Below, piece by piece: positions 35,592-43,711 of a stretch of 64,000 nucleotides of DNA. Each line of letters starts with the position of its first letter. The stretch's first letter is position 1. The notes under the pieces were generated by a model, which was given only the letters and a program-made list of their open reading frames with translations, had not been told where the DNA came from and made no database searches. The stretch is from an uncultured Dehalococcoidia bacterium (GTDB lineage: Bacteria > Chloroflexota > Dehalococcoidia > Lucifugimonadales > Lucifugimonadaceae). Location of the stretch: positions 1,760,277 to 1,824,276 of the forward strand of contig OX638325.1 of the NCBI GenBank assembly GCA_951812795.1, in the 5' to 3' direction. A program made the position numbers and the translations under genes.

Positions 35592-35873
35592 GTGTCAGAC
35601 ATCATGGAAAACCGCAAAGTAACAATCGCGGTCACGATCAATCGAGAAACGTTCCAGCATTTGTTTCTAGTAGTGCAAAACAAATCTTTTGACGAAATGA
35701 CCCATATCAAAACCAAATTCTTGCGAGACATCGACGAAGTAACTGGCAACGGTGACGGGGTGCCCACGAGTATGCTCGTATACGTGACGTTTCTCAGTGC
35801 CGCGATGCACGAAACACCCCTGCACGAAGATGGTTACACTACTCATTTCACATTTAACTCACCCCAACCATAA
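35592..35873 (+). CDS. Small protein downstream of the restriction operon
   Basis: A frame of 93 residues starting at GTG 35592 or ATG 35604, 12-24 bases after the endonuclease stop. It has alternating strand-like sequence (KVTIAVTINRETFQHLFLVV) and ends THFTFNSPQP. No family is recognised. The tight spacing suggests it belongs to the restriction-modification operon, perhaps as a regulator, but nothing in the sequence shows that. Confidence 0.5.
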   Translation: MSDIMENRKVTIAVTINRETFQHLFLVVQNKSFDEMTHIKTKFLRDIDEVTGNGDGVPTSMLVYVTFLSAAMHETPLHEDGYTTHFTFNSPQP

Positions 35874-36308
35874 TCGCCATTGTGGTCCGAATTGAACCAA
35901 TTGTTCGATAACGACCAACCGGCTCAGTAGGCGATAAAAACGGCGCCTATCGCCGAGATCGCGGCGGGGACCGTCAGATATGGTTACCAGAGCCTACCGA
36001 AGTTCCAGGCAATGTTTCTCGCGCGTGCCGCAATGGAATCCAGGAACCAATCCCATTCCAAAACCCCAACCGGTTCGTTAAGCGTCCTTTCAGCCGAATT
36101 CCAATCGCAATCGCCCACCCACACCACGTCGACCACACGCTCGACCAACTAGCCATCAACATACCAGTCATACCCGGATTGCTCCGCACCACACGTTTCA
36201 CCTCTACCGAAATTCGTATCCACCATCAACATCACAAACCCGATCACCATCACAACGAACCCCAACACGATCACCATGCCCCCGCCATCACCGCGCAACC
36301 CAAACAAC
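35874..36308. other. Gene-free stretch with a small hairpin
   Basis: No convincing coding sequence. An inverted repeat GGCGATA (35930-35936) and TATCGCC (35948-35954) with an 11-base loop could end transcription of the restriction operon, though it lacks a T-run. The remainder is cytosine/adenine-rich on this strand (many CAACAC-type runs from about 36220 to 36310), unlike its neighbours, and looks like decayed sequence. Confidence 0.4.
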
Positions 36309-36380
36309 ACAACAACCATCCCCTCTCCCGCTCCGCGGGAGAGGGCTAGGGTGAGGGCAACAGGGCGGCCAAGGGGCCCG
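36309..36380. repeat. Long inverted copy of a dispersed repeat (partner at 45.33 kb)
   Basis: CCCCTCTCCCGCTCCGCGGG through GAGGGCTAGGGTGAGGGCAA and CAGGGCGGCCAAGGGGC. The reverse complement of almost the whole block occurs at 45327-45393 with only a few differences, so the two copies form a long inverted repeat pair about 9 kb apart around the phage cassette. Confidence 0.85.
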
Positions 36381-36448
36381 GCCATGACCAAAACCGCATT
36401 CATCGCACCACCCTAAACAACCATCACCCCATCCTTCAAAATCCTAGT

Positions 36449-36870
36449 TCACAACCCCAACTCCGCCCGAGCCTCCTCCACCGTCATAATCCCGTTTTTA
36501 ACCAAACCACCCTCACGTTCCGCCTTTTCAGACTGCGACTCTTGCACCGCTTCAATTCCGCTCAAATCAAACCTGACTTCCAGATGCTCACCCGCGGTTT
36601 CGTAGCCCGGAACAAGACCGCTATTGAAACCATCCTCGAGCATCCGAAGTTCCGGAATCACAGTGTTACGCCACAAGAATTGCTCCATAACACTTATGTT
36701 TGACAGCGTCGCATCGTCATACTCGCTCAAGAAAACCTTCGGAACACCAAATGCCCTCGACACTTCATATTGGAATTCCTGCTCTACGGTCAGCGCGTTC
36801 ATCCCTAGAAATCCTTCAGACAAGGTTTAACTGGTCGTTTGCAGGGGCGATCAACGATACGTGGTGTTGA
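36449..36870 (-). pseudogene. Truncated, frameshifted phage portal protein copy
   Basis: The 124-codon frame 36449-36823 matches the C-terminal third of the intact portal at 41094-42332: VSRAFGVPKVFLSE is identical, and MEQFLWRNT, IPEL, EAVQES and a final VEEAR-ELG are shared. Homology continues upstream in another frame (an IVDRP-KRPV segment like LVDP--HRPV), so there is a frameshift near 36830, and the 5' part is lost at the dispersed repeat starting near 36905. The orientation is opposite to the intact gene. The DNA similarity is far from identical, so this is an old or independently acquired copy. Confidence 0.85.
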
Positions 36871-36904
36871 ATACGTCCTATTGCGGCGGCGTGGTGTCGA
36901 CGCC

Positions 36905-37070
36905 GTCATACCCGCGTGCGCGGGAATGACGTCAGTTATGTCCGGGAATGACGTTAATGAAGTGCGGGAATGAAACATGGTACGCGGGCGCTTCCCTGTT
37001 GCCCTTCCCCTCTGGATTCCGGCGTTCGCCGGAATGACGGAGGTTGCGCACAGCACCCGAAGAGGAGAGC
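36905..37070. repeat. Composite dispersed repeat with nested variants
   Basis: Holds a different hairpin, CCCGCGTGCGCGGG (36911-36924), two degenerate GGGAATGACG copies after it, then the standard block CCCTCTGGATTCCGGCGTTC-GCCGGAATGACGG and GCACAGCACC. It abuts the broken portal copy. Confidence 0.8.
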
Positions 37071-37191
37071 GAAAATTCTCAAATTTGTGCCAATTAGGGG
37101 TTGCGAAATAAGTGTTGGTGTTGCATCATAGTTAGTAGAACGTGTGTAACAGTTAGTGCTGCTTCGGATGGGGCGGCGTTGATGAGGAGAT

Positions 37192-37893
37192 GTGGCAGGC
37201 ATGGTATTGAGTTGTGATTTGGATGTCGGTGATGCCGGCGCGATGGGGCGACAGAGTGATGTGGATGAGGTTGTGGTTAAGTGGTTTGGCGCTGGTGTCT
37301 TGGATGCTAGCGTTGACGGTGTTGAGCTGACCTCGGAGGCCGATGGCGATGGTGTTGCGGTACGTGCCGTGAGCGATGATGCCAACGTGAAAGGTTCTCG
37401 GCGTTTGATCATCACGGCAGCGGTTGGAAGCGAGGATCGCAAGGGGGATTTGATCGATCCGAACGGATGGGAGCTTGAGGGGTATCGGAGGAACCCGGTG
37501 TTCCTTTGGGCGCATGATCGGTCGATGCCGCCGATCGGCAGGGCGAGTCGGGTCTGGGTCGAGGGTGAAGGGTTGAAGGCGTTGGTGGAGTTCGCGCCGA
37601 CGGCGTTTGCGATGGAGATCGCAGACCTGTATGCGCGGGGCTTCATGCGCGGAGTGTCGGTGGGTTTCATTCCGTTGGAGACGGAGATGAGGGAGGCTTC
37701 GAATGGACGGCGTGGTTATTGGTACAAAAGTCAGGAATTGCTAGAGATCAGCGCGGTGCCTGTGCCCATGCACTCGAGCGCGCTGGCGTCTGGTGGTCCG
37801 GATCGAGAGGTGCGCGACGATGGCGAGTTTCTGGAGATGCGTGAGGGAATGCGGCGGTTATGGCGGGCGGTGTCCGGATTGGGCGAGTTGTGA
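37192..37893 (+). CDS. HK97-family prohead protease
   Basis: A protein of up to 233 residues (GTG 37192 or ATG 37201). After a variable N-terminus, the HK97 protease core begins near residue 65: ITAAVGSEDRKGDLIDPNGW, RNPVFLWAHDRSMPPIGRAS, DLYARGFMRGVSVGFIPLE and QELLEISAVPVPMHSSAL. The histidine in LWAHD and the serine in SVGF are the presumed catalytic residues. These proteases trim the capsid scaffold during head maturation. The capsid gene follows after a 380-base gap full of dispersed repeats, whereas in phages the two are usually adjacent. Confidence 0.9.
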   Translation: MAGMVLSCDLDVGDAGAMGRQSDVDEVVVKWFGAGVLDASVDGVELTSEADGDGVAVRAVSDDANVKGSRRLIITAAVGSEDRKGDLIDPNGWELEGYRRNPVFLWAHDRSMPPIGRASRVWVEGEGLKALVEFAPTAFAMEIADLYARGFMRGVSVGFIPLETEMREASNGRRGYWYKSQELLEISAVPVPMHSSALASGGPDREVRDDGEFLEMREGMRRLWRAVSGLGEL

Positions 37894-37930
37894 GGCGCGG
37901 GCGGGGTTGCTCGGCGAATTGCGGCGGGGT

Positions 37931-38172
37931 GGCCCTCACCCTAACCCTCTCCCAGGGGGAGAGGGGAAAGATGGATTGCCCTCACCCTGGCCCTCTCCCA
38001 GGGGGTGCTGTGCATAACCACCGTCATTCCGGCGAAAGCCGGCGCTTCAGCGGACGGAACGTCCATCCAGAGGGGCCGGGCAACGGAGTGCAAAGCGAAA
38101 CGCCAAGTCTAAACCCCCCTTAATTCCCCCTTGGACATCAAGGGGGAGGGTTGTGCATAGCACCCAGAGGGA
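37931..38172. repeat. Cluster of dispersed repeats between protease and capsid genes
   Basis: Two successive CCCTCACCCT-(AA/GG)-CCCTCTCCCAGGGGG copies (37932-37964 and 37981-38007) are followed by GTGCTGTGCATAACCACCGT and an ATTCCGGCGAAAGCCGGCGC element with an extra CTTCAGCGGACGGAACGTCC segment (38046-38066), then TCTAAACCCCCCTTAATTCC and GGACATCAAGGGGGAGG. The extra segment occurs again only at 45.27 kb. Confidence 0.85.
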
Positions 38173-38272
38173 GAGGGGATTGCAGAGTGTGACCTCTTCC
38201 TGACGATGAGGGGAAAAGTATTTGATCTCTCCTAGATGGAGAGGGTTGACAGACAAAAGGAGAATGGCTTAG

Positions 38273-39583
38273 ATGCCTGAAACTACACAAGAGATGGAAC
38301 TCCTGAGGAAGGAGTTGGCGGACGTTTCGACGTTTGTCAAGGAACGAGTCGAGCCGGTTCACGATGAGCGGGTTCGGTTAAGAAAGGCGATCGAGGCGCT
38401 GACTACGGAGCAGCAGGGTTATCGTCGAGATGCGTTGCTGGCCGGTGAACACGGTTCGGCAGGTAACACGGTCGTGAAGTCGGGTCCCTATGCGGGTTGC
38501 GATGAGTTGGACCTGGCGATCTTGCGGAGCGTGCAACGGGCGGCGGAGACGCAGCTGGGCGCCGAGTCGGTGCGTGAGTGGGACGTGCGTCTGAAGGCGG
38601 CGATGGACAGCGTGACGGCTGGTCGGGGCGATGAGATCGTGCCGACGGGCATGGCGTCGCGGTTGTGGGATGACGTGCATCAGGAGACGCGGGTGGCGAG
38701 TCTGTTCAATCGGATCGACATGCCGACGAATCCCTTCGATATCCCGTTGCAGTTGGGCGATGTGAACTGGTATCCGGGAACGGAGAACACGGCGACTACC
38801 GAGAGCACACCGAAGACGGCGAAGCAGACTTTGACGGCGTATGAGCTGGTTGCGGAGGTTCCGTGGTCGCTGACGCTGGACGAGGATGCGGTCTTCGCGG
38901 TGCTTCCTGAGGTGCGACGGACCTTGGTCCGGAACGCGGCGGAGGTTATCGACGACGTGTTACTGAATGCCGACCGAACAGCGGCGAACGGCATCAATGC
39001 GGACGGTGAGACGTTGGAGACGTCGACGGCAGGGAAGGCGCAATTTTTGATCGGTTTCGACGGGTTGATCCATCTTCCGCTAGTGGATAACACGGCTCAG
39101 GGCATCTCGCAACTTGAGGGAGTTACGAGCGGTGCATACCTCGGCCTGTTGAAGAAACTCGGCAAATACGGACTGAGCCAGACTGAGACGGTGTTCGTGA
39201 CCGACGTGGCAACGTTCGTCCGCAGCTTGGGTTTGAACGCAGTTGAAACGGTAGACAAGCTAGGTCCGAAGGCGACGATCCTGACGGGTCAGTTGGCCTC
39301 GGTCTACGGTCACCCGCTGATCGTGAGCGGTCAGATGCGTCTTGCAGACGCGGACGGCAAGGTCACGAGCGGGGGGAACACGCAAGACCGCGGTCGACTG
39401 TTAGCGGTGAACACTGGTCAATGGCGCGTGGGCTTCCGTCGGAATCTGATGATCGAGACGGAGCGTGACATCCAGAAGCGTCAGAACGTGATGGTGGTGA
39501 GCATGCGCCTGGCCTTCGCAGAGCGGACGGGTAATCGTTCGAAAGCGGAGCACACGGCTTTGGTCTACAACATCACGATCTGA
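38273..39583 (+). CDS. HK97-fold major capsid protein
   Basis: A 436-residue HK97-type major capsid protein. The first 110 residues are helical and charged (ELLRKELADVSTFVKERVEP) and would be the scaffold-like delta domain. The capsid core follows: IVPTGMASRLWDDVHQETRV, FDIPLQLGDVNWYPG, TLTAYELVAEVPWSLTLDED, a long N-arm to spine region, and a C-terminal VMVVSMRLAFAERTGN segment. ATG 38273 follows a GGAGAAT site. It forms the head cassette with the protease upstream and the connector downstream, but both gaps contain repeats. Whether particles still form cannot be told. Confidence 0.9.
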   Translation: MPETTQEMELLRKELADVSTFVKERVEPVHDERVRLRKAIEALTTEQQGYRRDALLAGEHGSAGNTVVKSGPYAGCDELDLAILRSVQRAAETQLGAESVREWDVRLKAAMDSVTAGRGDEIVPTGMASRLWDDVHQETRVASLFNRIDMPTNPFDIPLQLGDVNWYPGTENTATTESTPKTAKQTLTAYELVAEVPWSLTLDEDAVFAVLPEVRRTLVRNAAEVIDDVLLNADRTAANGINADGETLETSTAGKAQFLIGFDGLIHLPLVDNTAQGISQLEGVTSGAYLGLLKKLGKYGLSQTETVFVTDVATFVRSLGLNAVETVDKLGPKATILTGQLASVYGHPLIVSGQMRLADADGKVTSGGNTQDRGRLLAVNTGQWRVGFRRNLMIETERDIQKRQNVMVVSMRLAFAERTGNRSKAEHTALVYNITI

Positions 39584-39588
39584 GTGTG

Positions 39589-39680
39589 TGCCCTCACCCT
39601 GGACCTCTCCCGGGAAACGAGGCCAGTGCAAAACTCCGTCATTCCGGCGAAAGCCGGAATCCAGAGGGGTCGGGCAATCA
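39589..39680. repeat. Dispersed repeats after the capsid gene
   Basis: A short CCCTCACCCTGGACCTCTCC copy followed by ACTCCGTCATTCCGGCGAAA-GCCGGAATCCAGAGGGG, the standard palindromic core. Confidence 0.8.
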
Positions 39681-39794
39681 GGGCCTATCGCCTAAACGGT
39701 CGATTCGTGACCCCGATCGCGGGTTGTGCAATGGTCTTGTGAAACGAGCGGGGGGAATGGGGCGTGCCCAGTTCGTTGGAGCGAATGAACGTGT

Positions 39795-39900
39795 AGGGGC
39801 GGTTCGCGAACCGCCCTCGCACCGCCCCTCTGGATCCCGGCTTTCGCCGGAATGACGGTGGTTATGCACGCGTCCCCTTCGCGGAGCGAAGGGGAGGGTA
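39795..39900. repeat. Dispersed repeats before the connector gene
   Basis: A GGGCGGTTCGCGAACCGCCC palindrome (39798-39817), then CCCCTCTGGATCCCGGCTTT-CGCCGGAATGACGGTGG and a CGCGTCCCCTTCGCGGAGCG-AAGGGGAGGG block. The connector gene starts 28 bases later with its own AAAGGAG site. Confidence 0.8.
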
Positions 39901-39927
39901 CTAAATTCAAAAAAGGAGAAATAAACA

Positions 39928-40779
39928 ATGACGGATTCTGAAGCGCCGGTTGGGGTGCTTAATCTGTATGCGAAGCCGACGGAATTGAAGGGTCGGCTAG
40001 GGATTGCTGATACGAGTCACGACGCGGTGTTGTGGCATCTGCTTCACGTGGCGAGTCGAGTGGTCGACGGTCACTGTGGTCGCAACTTCTACGTCAGCTC
40101 GGCGTCAAAGCGGTTCGATGTGTCGGACAGATTGCGAGTGCATGTAGACGATCTGATCGAGGTTTCGCAGATGGTCGAAGACTGGGATGGCGATGGGGTT
40201 TACGAGCGGACTCGGCATCGGTCGGAACTGCTTCTGTATCCACTGGATACGAACCCGCGGTCGCCGCACGGGGTCCCGTTTCACACGGTGCGAGTGAGTC
40301 CGAAGCGGTCGAGATCGTGTTTTCCACTGGGTCGGGCCCGGGTTTCGGTTACGGGCCGGTGGGGATACCGGTCGCATGTCGTCTCGCTGGATGCATACAC
40401 CGACGACAGTGGTTCGTCGGTAAGCAAAGCATCGAAGTCGGTCAAAGTTGACGATGCGCGGAACATCGATGCGGGCCACACAATCATCATCGACCACGAG
40501 CAGATGTTTGTCCGGCAGGTGGGCGCTTCAGTGTTGAACGTCGAGCGCGGTGTCAACGGAAGCATCGCGACAGAGCATCTAGATGGCTCGCTGATCAAAG
40601 CGTTGCAATTTCCGCCTGAGGTCGTTGAGGCCACGGTGCTGACTGCGGTGGATCGATGGCGTCGGCGGGACGGCGTGGCGAGAACGGACGATGTTGCGGC
40701 TGGCGCGTCGCGATCGCTCTACGACCCGTCGGGCGACGTGAAGCGGTTGCTGGCACCGTATCGAAAGGTGTCGATCTGA
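39928..40779 (+). CDS. Phage head-tail connector-like protein
   Basis: A 283-residue protein. The N-terminal segment (LKGRLGIADTSHDAVLWHLLHVASRVVDGHCGR-F) and the late segment PPEVVEATVLTAVDRWRRRDG match the helical gp6/connector-adaptor pattern, although the protein is longer than most gp6-like connectors (about 100 residues) because of a central beta-rich insert (MVEDWDGDGVYERT, SLDAYTDDSGSSVSK, HTIIIDHEQMFVRQVG). The ATG follows AAAAAAGGAGAAAT. The position after the capsid gene supports the call; the insert may be a second structural domain. Confidence 0.72.
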   Translation: MTDSEAPVGVLNLYAKPTELKGRLGIADTSHDAVLWHLLHVASRVVDGHCGRNFYVSSASKRFDVSDRLRVHVDDLIEVSQMVEDWDGDGVYERTRHRSELLLYPLDTNPRSPHGVPFHTVRVSPKRSRSCFPLGRARVSVTGRWGYRSHVVSLDAYTDDSGSSVSKASKSVKVDDARNIDAGHTIIIDHEQMFVRQVGASVLNVERGVNGSIATEHLDGSLIKALQFPPEVVEATVLTAVDRWRRRDGVARTDDVAAGASRSLYDPSGDVKRLLAPYRKVSI

Positions 40780-40806
40780 GATGTCAGGAACGGAGGTGTA
40801 CGACAT

Positions 40807-41079
40807 ATGGATCCACGCGAAGTATTGCTGGAGATGGATCTTGAGGATCTGGCTGGGCGAGGCAGGTCGCACGTTCAGAAAAGGTCTTCGAGAGTTGATG
40901 ACGAGCCAGAAGAGTCGGATCTTCTGGCGCAGGTGAAGCGACTGAGGTCGACGGTTGAGGGAGATCACGATGCGCGGTTGCGTGGCATCGAGATCAACAT
41001 CCGTTGGCTGATGGTGCTGGTAGGCGGCGAGGTGTTGGCGATCGTGGGATTTGCGATCAGTTCAACGGCCGGTGTCTAG
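40807..41079 (+). CDS. Small XhlA-like membrane protein of the head cassette
   Basis: A 90-residue protein. It has an acidic N-terminus, a coiled-coil-like middle (LLAQVKRLRSTVEGDHDARL) and one C-terminal membrane helix (WLMVLVGGEVLAIVGFAIS). The layout LRGIEINIRWLM-helix is like XhlA/haemolysin-type accessory proteins found beside phage holins. ATG 40807 follows an ACGGAGGTG site. It lies between connector and portal genes; a lysis-related role is an inference. Confidence 0.65.
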   Translation: MDPREVLLEMDLEDLAGRGRSHVQKRSSRVDDEPEESDLLAQVKRLRSTVEGDHDARLRGIEINIRWLMVLVGGEVLAIVGFAISSTAGV

Positions 41080-41093
41080 GAGGAGCTAAGGAG

Positions 41094-42332
41094 ATGAAGC
41101 AGAGAGAACGAGAAGGTAACGGCGTGTTGAAACGGATCGGACGCGTCGTCGGTGCGCCTTTCGGACGTGGCCGTGCTGGTGATGAACCGGACGGCGTCGA
41201 GCGCCGCGGGTATTCCTCGCGCCGGGTCGTCGACCGGATCGGCATCCCGTTAGTCAGCCGGGATGATGTCGATTGGACGCCGGCGCGGTACGGGGAGTAC
41301 TACGCGCAGTCGACGGCGGTTCATGCTGCGGTGCGAGTGTTGGCGGAGGCGGTGAGTCGACCTCCGTTGGAGGTCTGGCAACGACGGAGTCCGGGCACGG
41401 AGTTGGAGCTGGCTGGAGCCGGTCATCCGTTGCAGCGGTTGTTGGAGCGTCCTAATGCCGTTTGGGACGGCGGACAGTTGCTGCGAGTGACCGAGAGCCG
41501 GCTGGCGCTTTGGGGTTCGGCATATTTGGCGCTGGCTCGAGACGGCGACGGTGTGCCGTACGAGATGTGGCCGTTGCGACCCGACGAGGTGCACGTAGTT
41601 GGCAGCGAGGATGATCGCACCGTCCGTGGCTTCATCCATCAGACGGCGGACGGGCGTGTGGCCTATCTGCCTGAAGAGATGCTGTGGTACCGACGGTTCA
41701 ATCCGATGCGCGGGCTGTCGGGATTCTCGTCGATGGCACCGGCGCGGGCGGCGGTCGATATGGGTGCGGAGGCGTTGCGGTTCAATCGTCGCTTCTACGT
41801 GCACTCGGCGATGCCGTCGGATGTGGTGATAACGGCGGACAATAATGCCAATCAGTACGAGATTGAACGATTGAAGGAGATCTGGGACGCGCGCCTGGTT
41901 GATCCCGATAAGGCGCACCGGCCGGTCGTGTTGAGCGGCGGAGTTGACATGAAGCGGTTGGGCTCGAACCAATCGGAGATGGAGTTCATCGCCGCGTTGC
42001 AGTGGTCGGTCGAGGAAGTATCACGGGCATTCGGAGTTCCTAAAGTCTTCCTGAGCGAGTTCGAGGATGCGACGCTGGCGAACGTGCGGACGATGGAACA
42101 GTTCCTGTGGCGCAACACCATCATCCCGGAGCTGAAGTCGCTCGAGGACGGCATCAACCATCGCCTAACGCCCTACTTCGCCAGCTTCCCGAACGAATTA
42201 AACGTCCGCTTCAACCTCTCGGACGTCGAAGCGGTGCAGGAGTCGCATTCGGACCGGGCGGACCGCCTAGCAACGCTCGTCGGCGCGGGAATCATGAGCG
42301 TGGAAGAGGCGCGACGGGAGTTGGGGGTTTGA
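41094..42332 (+). CDS. HK97-family phage portal protein
   Basis: A 412-residue portal. The start is ATG 41094 after CTAAGGAG, even though the frame is open upstream. Landmarks are YYAQSTAVHAAVRVLAEAVS, GHPLQRLLERPNAVWDGGQL, ESRLALWGSAYLALARDG, YEMWPLRPDEVHVV, GLSGFSSMAPARAAV and VSRAFGVPKVFLSEFEDATL. The portal forms the DNA entry ring of the head. In phages it normally precedes the protease and capsid genes; here it is last. No terminase large or small subunit is visible anywhere in the island, so the cassette could not package DNA by itself. Confidence 0.94.
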   Translation: MKQREREGNGVLKRIGRVVGAPFGRGRAGDEPDGVERRGYSSRRVVDRIGIPLVSRDDVDWTPARYGEYYAQSTAVHAAVRVLAEAVSRPPLEVWQRRSPGTELELAGAGHPLQRLLERPNAVWDGGQLLRVTESRLALWGSAYLALARDGDGVPYEMWPLRPDEVHVVGSEDDRTVRGFIHQTADGRVAYLPEEMLWYRRFNPMRGLSGFSSMAPARAAVDMGAEALRFNRRFYVHSAMPSDVVITADNNANQYEIERLKEIWDARLVDPDKAHRPVVLSGGVDMKRLGSNQSEMEFIAALQWSVEEVSRAFGVPKVFLSEFEDATLANVRTMEQFLWRNTIIPELKSLEDGINHRLTPYFASFPNELNVRFNLSDVEAVQESHSDRADRLATLVGAGIMSVEEARRELGV

Positions 42333-42548
42333 GGGGCTAGCGACCAATCGGGGTTGTTCGGAGGCGACCCCGATTGTTGCCCGAAGTTGTCCAGAAACGC
42401 CGCGAAGGAATTCATTAAGTCCCAGATCGATGTAAGTGGTGGATTTATAATAGAAATTATGTTTCATTTCACGCACCGCTACGATAGGTCGGTCAAGGGT
42501 AACTAAATCCAGCGAGATTCCCGCGAACACGGTGACCAACGGGAGAGA

Positions 42549-43508
42549 ATGATGACAAAACACGAAACCTACAGAATCAAAACTGAACGCCGTAGACTGT
42601 ACCGAACTGCACGGAAACTGTTCCCAAGCGTCACTCGCGAACAAATCACGGAGCTGATGAATGCGACCGAAGGATTGATCGATATCGAAGATCTCTGTCA
42701 ACGAATTACATGGCGTGACCCGTTCGGGATTGATCGTCACGTGAGAGTGGAGCTTAGCACGGGCGTGGACATCGCGAGCCTACATCTCGAACACGCAGCG
42801 CATAATAGGGACGGCGGCTACGCTTCGATGGCCGCGTACGCCAGCTATCTGTCCGCTGAGGAAGTCAGTAAGTGTCTGAGTTCGATCTTGACTGGACAAT
42901 CCCGTGACTCCCAACGAGGGCATCGTCAAGGCCGAAAACTTTATGAGCAAATGAGCTTGGATCAAAACCGTGACATTTTGAAAGCTTTGGCTCCTTATTT
43001 GAATTCGACCCGCTATAACAGCGCATTGGCGAGTCTCAACGAGGTCTCGGTGATGATCGACTACTATGAGAAAGCGGAACAAGGTTTCGGCGTACATATG
43101 GACGCAGCTTTTTTGAGGTCTACTTCGGATGCGGTTTGGAGTTTCGGCGAATCGGTTATGGACATTCAAGTGGGCGAGCGGGAGTTAAAACACATCGTGG
43201 TCAAGTTGAAAAGCTTCAAGGCACCTGATGTCTTTACGCCGGAATTTGTGGTTAAGACTCAAGAGGCGATGCTTCGGTACGTTCGGATGATTACGGACCA
43301 GATGTATCTTTTGTTAGTGCTTGAACCTCATAAAAACGTTTCCCGCTATGTCGCGAATGGAATGAGCCCACTGAGCTACATGCCGACGCGCTCGACCGAA
43401 GCTATTGAAATCGGATTAGTGGAGTGCTTCGACGAGGTGTGGAGGTTGCAAAAACGATTTTTGGATGACCTCCGTTACATCGTCGACCAAGCGAGCGTGA
43501 CGCGGTGA
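42549..43508 (+). CDS. Unknown 319-residue protein, first gene of a coupled trio
   Basis: I do not recognise this protein. It is soluble, mostly helical, with a basic N-terminus (RRRLYRTARKLFPSVTREQI), a beta segment (GIDRHVRVELSTGVDIASLH), and a long helical C-terminal half with RYVRMITDQMYLLLVLEPHK. Start ATG 42549 or 42552 follows GGGAGAG. Its stop overlaps the next start as GTGA, and the third gene is coupled in the same way. Location in an accessory island next to a restriction system, phage cassette and toxin-antitoxin module makes a defence or mobile-element role possible; there is no motif to support one. Confidence 0.7.
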   Translation: MMTKHETYRIKTERRRLYRTARKLFPSVTREQITELMNATEGLIDIEDLCQRITWRDPFGIDRHVRVELSTGVDIASLHLEHAAHNRDGGYASMAAYASYLSAEEVSKCLSSILTGQSRDSQRGHRQGRKLYEQMSLDQNRDILKALAPYLNSTRYNSALASLNEVSVMIDYYEKAEQGFGVHMDAAFLRSTSDAVWSFGESVMDIQVGERELKHIVVKLKSFKAPDVFTPEFVVKTQEAMLRYVRMITDQMYLLLVLEPHKNVSRYVANGMSPLSYMPTRSTEAIEIGLVECFDEVWRLQKRFLDDLRYIVDQASVTR

Positions 43509-43711
43509 GGCGGCATGAGTTGTACTTAGAGATTGAAGAGTACGTAGCTGAGCAAGCGCTAGTCATACCCGTAGGAGTCGAGCCCACGACTGTTCATTGC
43601 CGTTCGCATCCATGGGTCCACGACCTAAAACCTCCCAAGTATCCCGGTAGCATATTCCACAAGGTCTGGCTCGATGAGACGGCTCCGAAACGGGAGTTAC
43701 CGTTGCCATGA
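43505..43711 (+). CDS. Small unknown protein, second gene of a coupled trio
   Basis: A 68-residue frame starting with GTG in a 4-base overlap (GTGA) and ending in a 4-base overlap (ATGA) with the third gene. The N-terminus is helical (RRHELYLEIEEYVAEQALVI), the rest Pro/His-rich (GVEPTTVHCRSHPWVHDLKP). No family recognised. Double overlap is the main evidence for coding. Confidence 0.55.
   Translation: MRRHELYLEIEEYVAEQALVIPVGVEPTTVHCRSHPWVHDLKPPKYPGSIFHKVWLDETAPKRELPLP

Noticed and set aside
42549-43508. Flavin-dependent thymidylate synthase (ThyX)
   Set aside because: An LNEVSVMIDYY segment faintly recalls the ThyX motif, but the RHR signature and the rest of the fold pattern are missing.
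43560-43640. tRNA remnant (GVEPTT-like translation is often seen across tRNA genes)
   Set aside because: The T-arm-like stretch cannot be extended into acceptor and anticodon stems on either strand, and the frame is coupled to both neighbours.
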